From CAZJBS01 sp964544475 (GTDB taxonomy: Bacteria > CLD3 > SB21): a DNA stretch of 64,000 nt. Every line of letters begins with the position of its first letter. Position 1 is the first letter of the stretch. Below, one piece after another: positions 60,412-64,000 of this stretch. Both the position numbers and the translations under genes were made by a program. The notes under the pieces are model-generated. The model had not been told where the DNA came from. It did no database searches and saw nothing but the letters and a program-made list of their open reading frames with translations. The DNA is taken from contig CAZJBS010000003.1 in the NCBI GenBank assembly GCA_964544475.1, positions 196,819 to 260,818 on the forward strand, in the 5' to 3' direction.

Positions 60412-62252
60412 CAGAACCTGTCCTTCCATGACTTATCAGTACTGCGTGAATCCCAAGGGCGATGCCTTTTTATACTTCCTCCAGGCTTCACTTTGCCGCT
60501 CGCATCCTTGGCTGACCTGTGATAATGTGGAAACCGACCTGTAGGATGACCCGTTCTATTTCCAAACGGAGCAATACGCCAATTCTTTCCGATTGTTATT
60601 TCTTTGCCAAACCATGCAAACTCACCCACAAGACCTGCAGTGGCATATCCGATCAAATCCAACATTGAGGGAGTATCAAGAAGTGTGATCTCTCCCTTCT
60701 TTGCATCAATGTTCCAATAAGAAATGCCGTCAAATTCTCTATGCATGACATCCCGGACAGTTCTTTCCCATTTCGTAAAATCTCTTCCAGATGCCCATGA
60801 TAAGAACTGTTCACTATTGGTTACGTTGACTGTACTGGATTCGTCATTTCTTACCGCATCCCAATCGGTCTCGCCATCCCCCGTGTGCTCATCAACAGTC
60901 TCCTGCGTTGTCTCTACCTCTACTCCGTTATCCTCACCATCGTCATAAACAACTTCACCATCAACTTTGTATTGAGTTATCATACCGGTCGGATCAGTTG
61001 CAATGATCGGATTATTTCCAACGTAAATGTACGGACTTGGAAATTCTCCGGCGGGATCGGTTGTCGTAAATCGGCCAAGCGCTGAATTCAAAGAACGAAT
61101 GCCTGCTCTGTAAAACGCTGTTTCGATATCGAATTCATATCCAGCGAATCTTTGACTTGGAAAGTTCGATCCCGTGGATCGGCTGATCTGCCCGAAAGGA
61201 AAATAATCGGATGTAGCTTCAACATTTCCAGCGTCGTTCAGGACGACTCTCGTCGAACCCAGATGGTCGGGGAGATAGTAATATCGCTTATCCGTCACTC
61301 CAGACTGCGCACCCGCTTCCATTGTTATTTCGCCGTCAATGGAAGACTCACCGGTCACGACGATGCTGTCGCTGGCTTGAATGGTTTGCGTGCCGGAAAG
61401 GGTCTGATTATTGATCGTCACCACGCGATTGGCCGGCACGAGCTTGCCGATAAGTCCATTCCCGTAGATATTGAAATGGTCGATCTGTCCATTTCGATAT
61501 TCGGCGACGATGTTGCCATTCGTGCCGCGCACATATATCGTCTCGCCCAGCGTATTGCCGCCATTCTTCAGCGTCTTACGAATGCGCTGACCTGCGGCGT
61601 CGTAGGCATACTCGATCACGGTGTCATTGGTCACGACTTTGATCGGCATGTTACGGTAGTCGTAGATGAATTCACCTTTGGTATTGTCATTCGTCATATT
61701 TCCATTGCCGTCGTAGGCGTAGGTGGCGGAGAGGCCGCCGCTCACCGAGTTCAGGCGATTCGGTATATGCGTGTCGTACGAGTAATTGATCGGTGAAGCC
61801 GTGCCACGTTTCAAAGTCTGGATGTTGCCGTTGGCGTCATAGTGGATCAGTCTTTCCGAGAAATCGGGGCCCGCAGTCGTCACCGCGTCGGTCAGGCGAT
61901 TGGCCCCGTCATACGTGAAGTCATACGCGCCCGCGTTGCCGGCCGTATTCCACGTCATCTGGGCGATATTCCCATTGTAGCGGGGATTCACCGTCGCGTC
62001 ATCGTACTTGAGGGTTTGTGAAAACTGATTACTGTTCACTGATTTCAGCCAGTCGCGTATCGAATAGGTATAGTTCAGCGTCTGCACGGTATTGCCCAAT
62101 ATCACCTGGCTCATCTTCCCGCCGTGATTGTCGTACTGACTCCAAGCTGGCGAAGCAGAGCCTGTCCCGACGCATGTCGGGAGAGGGCGACGGGAGCGAG
62201 CCAGCGCCTGCCCTGAGCGGATGCGCCGAAGGCGCAGAAGTCGAGGGGACAT
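60411..62252 (-). CDS. RHS module T2: core fragment with His-rich unnamed tip
   Basis: True RHS core begins at the YDNHGGKMSQ codons (62135). The frame is open to 62252, but those extra 39 codons are palindromic spacer DNA (Arg/Pro-rich) and likely not translated. The core includes two YDGNGNMTND-type repeats, YYYLPDHLGSTRVVL and, differently from the other modules, FAGYEFDIETAFYRAGIRSL and GRFTTTDPAG. After IIATDPTGMITQY the tip has about 190 residues and ends with RIAPFGNRTGHPTGRFPHYH and GGSIKRHRPWDSR. This Arg/His-rich block resembles tips I have seen on other RHS proteins but I cannot name its family; a nuclease acting in the cytoplasm would fit the basic nature and the cytoplasmic partner. 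Confidence 0.65.
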   Translation of the reverse strand: MSPRLLRLRRIRSGQALARSRRPLPTCVGTGSASPAWSQYDNHGGKMSQVILGNTVQTLNYTYSIRDWLKSVNSNQFSQTLKYDDATVNPRYNGNIAQMTWNTAGNAGAYDFTYDGANRLTDAVTTAGPDFSERLIHYDANGNIQTLKRGTASPINYSYDTHIPNRLNSVSGGLSATYAYDGNGNMTNDNTKGEFIYDYRNMPIKVVTNDTVIEYAYDAAGQRIRKTLKNGGNTLGETIYVRGTNGNIVAEYRNGQIDHFNIYGNGLIGKLVPANRVVTINNQTLSGTQTIQASDSIVVTGESSIDGEITMEAGAQSGVTDKRYYYLPDHLGSTRVVLNDAGNVEATSDYFPFGQISRSTGSNFPSQRFAGYEFDIETAFYRAGIRSLNSALGRFTTTDPAGEFPSPYIYVGNNPIIATDPTGMITQYKVDGEVVYDDGEDNGVEVETTQETVDEHTGDGETDWDAVRNDESSTVNVTNSEQFLSWASGRDFTKWERTVRDVMHREFDGISYWNIDAKKGEITLLDTPSMLDLIGYATAGLVGEFAWFGKEITIGKNWRIAPFGNRTGHPTGRFPHYHRSAKDASGKVKPGGSIKRHRPWDSRSTDKSWKDRF

Positions 62253-62367
62253 CGTATCAAAAGCCGGTGCGTCAGCACGGGCGTATATTCTTCAAGCGAC
62301 GCTCTCTTGAGCACGCGGTCTAAGATATCCTTACCAAATTTCCGCGTGCTCATGTGAGCGGAGCGAT
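62137..62367. other. Spacer between T1 immunity gene and T2 core
   Basis: Contains a TCCCGAC/GTCGGGA hairpin (62167-62183), a large palindrome with CCCTGAGC and GTCGAGGGG arms around GCGCC-GAA-GGCGC (about 62213-62254), and a 10-bp stem GAGCACGCGG/CCGCGTGCTC (62309-62351). The CAGCACGGGCGT and AGCGACGCTCTCT words also occur at 34353-34388 beside T8. No CGCATACAACT site is present here. Confidence 0.65.
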
Positions 62368-63006
62368 TTAATTGCTTACTTTTCTGAGAATGAGGTCCTG
62401 ACCTGCAACAATATGATTGCCATCAAGTTTCCATCGATCGGAATCGAAGTACATATATCCTGAGTTCTTGAACGATACAACGATCTTAAATTTGTTTGCA
62501 TTACTGTTTTGAACGCGATACGAGTAAGCTTCCGTTAGAAAACGTACGATCATTTGACCGACTGTTTGCTGTCGCATGAAACCAACTCCGTCCTGATTGA
62601 GCTGAATACTTTCTATGAATTCACGTCCAAGAATGTCCTTATAGACATCCACTGTACCAAGTCCGACTGGCAGTAACGTTGTGGTGTCGTCCCATGTTCC
62701 CCACACTTCAATCAAAAGCGAATCGAGCGAAGAGTTTACTTCTTCTTCAACTTCTTTAATACCTGGCGCTTTAAAGCTCGTCAGGGTTATGGTATCCTGA
62801 AGAAGTTTCCATGTTCCTGTACTTTGATGATTAAGTAGATCACCCCGACCGCTATACTCAAACGTACCGTCGGCTTTCAATATCAAATTGCATGCGTACA
62901 ACTTTTCCTTGCTTTCATAAGTCCCGACTATGTCTCGCGCTTGATACGTTGATACACAGGACGTGCACAGCAATACCAGCAATAAAAATGTTTGAGTTTT
63001 CTTCAT
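62368..63006 (-). CDS. T1 putative immunity lipoprotein
   Basis: A 212-residue lipoprotein: MKKTQTFLLLVLLCTSCVST gives a clear signal with the lipidated Cys in CTSC. The first half has the look of a lipocalin-like small barrel (VGTYESKEKLYACNLILKAD, FEYSGRGDLLNHQSTGTWKL). It starts two bases after the T1 RHS stop. An envelope lipoprotein would protect against a toxin that acts in the periplasm, which fits an extracytoplasmic peptidase tip. It is unlike the other immunity candidates in the array. Confidence 0.65.
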   Translation of the reverse strand: MKKTQTFLLLVLLCTSCVSTYQARDIVGTYESKEKLYACNLILKADGTFEYSGRGDLLNHQSTGTWKLLQDTITLTSFKAPGIKEVEEEVNSSLDSLLIEVWGTWDDTTTLLPVGLGTVDVYKDILGREFIESIQLNQDGVGFMRQQTVGQMIVRFLTEAYSYRVQNSNANKFKIVVSFKNSGYMYFDSDRWKLDGNHIVAGQDLILRKVSN

Positions 63007-63008
63007 GA

Positions 63009-64000
63009 CTATTTCTTATCCCACCCAATGAAGTAATTAAAAGGAGTGGGGCCGTGGCTTAAAGCTTTTTGGTTAAGACCTCTCAATTGATCGCCCACTG
63101 TTTTCTGCCCTTGACGCGTTTGTAGCGTTATTTGGGCGTCGGGTAGACCTTTGTATTTAGAATGCGACTGCAAATCTTTCACTGAATGGCGTGGGCCACC
63201 GAATAGGGCGCCTCGAGCATACGCATCTGATTCGTCAACGAGATCGTGAAGATACCCGCCTCGCTTACCATCACCGGCTATAGATAACTCACCGGTATCG
63301 TATTGGTAGGCGTGCTTCAACTCGTGGCCGATGCTTTCGTAATCGTTTAGACTGGTTACGAAGACGTTAACAGCGTTGGCTTTGGCATTGTAGCCAATCT
63401 CCCCGCCAATTCCAGCGGCCGCCGTAGCAGGACTTATGAGAATATTGTAGAGTTGATCAGAGCTTTCTAACTGGTTCAGTTCACCAAGAGTCGAGTTCAG
63501 TTCCGAGATATCGCCCTGCAATTTTGCTATTTTCTTCTCGTCTTTCTTTTCCTTCGATTGCAGCTTCGCCAACTCACTCTGCGCACTCGTTAATTTGCCA
63601 TGAACTTTTTTCCGATAACTGTCGAATATCTCTCTGCCTTCTCCAATCTCCATCCCGTTGGGATCGACGTAGAAAATCGGATTGTTTGCGGCATAATGAT
63701 ATGGGCTAAATGACGGATACTTGCTACTAAGCGGATCGACGGAAGTCCACTTCGCAATATCCGCGTTATAGTATCTCGCACCGAAGTAGTCCAAACCCGA
63801 TTCCGCATCACGTTCCTTGCCTGTAAACTTCTCGGCAGGCGCATTCACCGACGAAGAACCCCGCGATTCCTTTCCGAAGGGGTAAAAATCGGACCAACTG
63901 GTGATGTTTCCGGACTGATCCAGCACCACGCGAGTGGAACCTAAGTGGTCGGAGAGATAGTAATATCGCTTATCCGTCACTCCAGACTGCGCACCCGCTT
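63009..64000 (-). CDS. RHS module T1: core (continues beyond the window) with HExxH peptidase-like tip
   Basis: The frame is open through the right edge, where the AGAQSGVTDKRYYYLSDHLG core is still being read, so the 5' end lies outside and this could be the full-length RHS gene of the locus or another orphan module. Core landmarks are GLDYFGARYYNAD and AKWTSVDPLSS. After IFYVDPNGMEIGEG the tip has about 210 residues: a charged coiled coil (SELAKLQSKEKKDEKKIAKL) followed by SIGHELKHAYQYDTG, a zincin HExxH, and DLVDESDAYARG about 25 residues later, which can supply the third ligand. This is the layout of zinc peptidase toxins such as M91-type effectors. Its putative immunity lipoprotein follows two bases downstream. 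Confidence 0.7.
   Translation of the reverse strand, partial: AGAQSGVTDKRYYYLSDHLGSTRVVLDQSGNITSWSDFYPFGKESRGSSSVNAPAEKFTGKERDAESGLDYFGARYYNADIAKWTSVDPLSSKYPSFSPYHYAANNPIFYVDPNGMEIGEGREIFDSYRKKVHGKLTSAQSELAKLQSKEKKDEKKIAKLQGDISELNSTLGELNQLESSDQLYNILISPATAAAGIGGEIGYNAKANAVNVFVTSLNDYESIGHELKHAYQYDTGELSIAGDGKRGGYLHDLVDESDAYARGALFGGPRHSVKDLQSHSKYKGLPDAQITLQTRQGQKTVGDQLRGLNQKALSHGPTPFNYFIGWDKK

Noticed and set aside
34171..62300. Integron-type attC array with the cassettes as gene cassettes
   Set aside because: The hairpins lack the paired R and L boxes of attC sites, cassettes carry RHS core DNA of varying length, and the recombinases lack the extra IntI segment as far as I can see.
33376..64000. 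Diversity-generating retroelement or group II intron as source of tip diversity
   Set aside because: No reverse transcriptase frame or template repeat is present; the tips are unrelated domains rather than variants of one domain.
1..64000. CRISPR array
   Set aside because: No regularly spaced short repeats with unique spacers were seen; the CAACTG cluster has irregular short spacing.
1..64000. tRNA or rRNA genes as integration targets
   Set aside because: No cloverleaf or rRNA-like sequence was noticed near the island border or the element ends.

Overview
The window looks like a chromosomal segment from a Gram-negative bacterium of the FCB superphylum (Calditrichota, KSB1 or Ignavibacteriota-like), most likely an uncultured lineage. 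The evidence is a secreted protease ending in an NYPNPFNPSTTI-type C-terminal sorting domain, a PorV/PorQ-like barrel protein, a FadL-type barrel, an SGNH lipoprotein, a BatA-like aerotolerance protein and a Lol-type lipoprotein export locus. The exact lineage cannot be fixed from the sequence alone.

Positions 1-33.4 kb are dense, ordinary chromosome. A partial Hpt-domain gene and a beta-helix/TonB fusion lie on the + strand. A minus-strand group follows: SGNH esterase lipoprotein, FadL-type barrel, HExxH metalloprotease, a large HATPase-SpoIIE-HTH regulator, a PorV-like barrel with TPRs, and HflX. Next is a long, tightly packed + strand run from 13.1 to 32.0 kb: LEA-like lipoprotein, DUF2130 protein, dGTPase, AddA-like and AddB-like helicase-nucleases, an orphan zinc-hook coiled coil, two Lol permeases, a secreted protein, LolD, a BatA-like protein and a sorted metalloprotease. 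A rhodanese and an aldose-epimerase-like gene close this part on the minus strand.

From about 33.7 kb to the right edge the DNA is an accessory island with everything except two regulator genes on the minus strand. It holds eight RHS core-tip modules, called T1 (right edge) to T8 (left) here. All modules share nearly the same RHS core DNA, start at different places in that core, and end in unrelated C-terminal tips: HExxH peptidase-like, an unnamed His-rich tip, lytic-transglycosylase-like, two Gly/Ala-rich membrane-type tips, NlpC/P60, one unrecognised tip and a zinc-phospholipase-C-like tip. Each tip is followed within a few bases by a small gene that fits an immunity protein for the matching compartment. 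Four of the eight units are seen to end in an intrinsic terminator.

Two modules (T3 and T4) are preceded by identical 6.57-kb copies of a mobile element. Each copy carries an XRE regulator, a CHC2/TOPRIM primase fused to an ATPase, and two overlapping tyrosine recombinases, plus iteron-like TACAACTG repeats, subterminal inverted repeats and a shared CGCATACAACT site. Both copies join the RHS core at the same base, at the codons for SDHLGS. Degenerate or partial element ends with the same site lie beside T6 and beyond T8. The island therefore reads as an array of toxin-tip/immunity cassettes built up, and perhaps still rearranged, by a dual-recombinase/primase element; this association is the main candidate for something undescribed.
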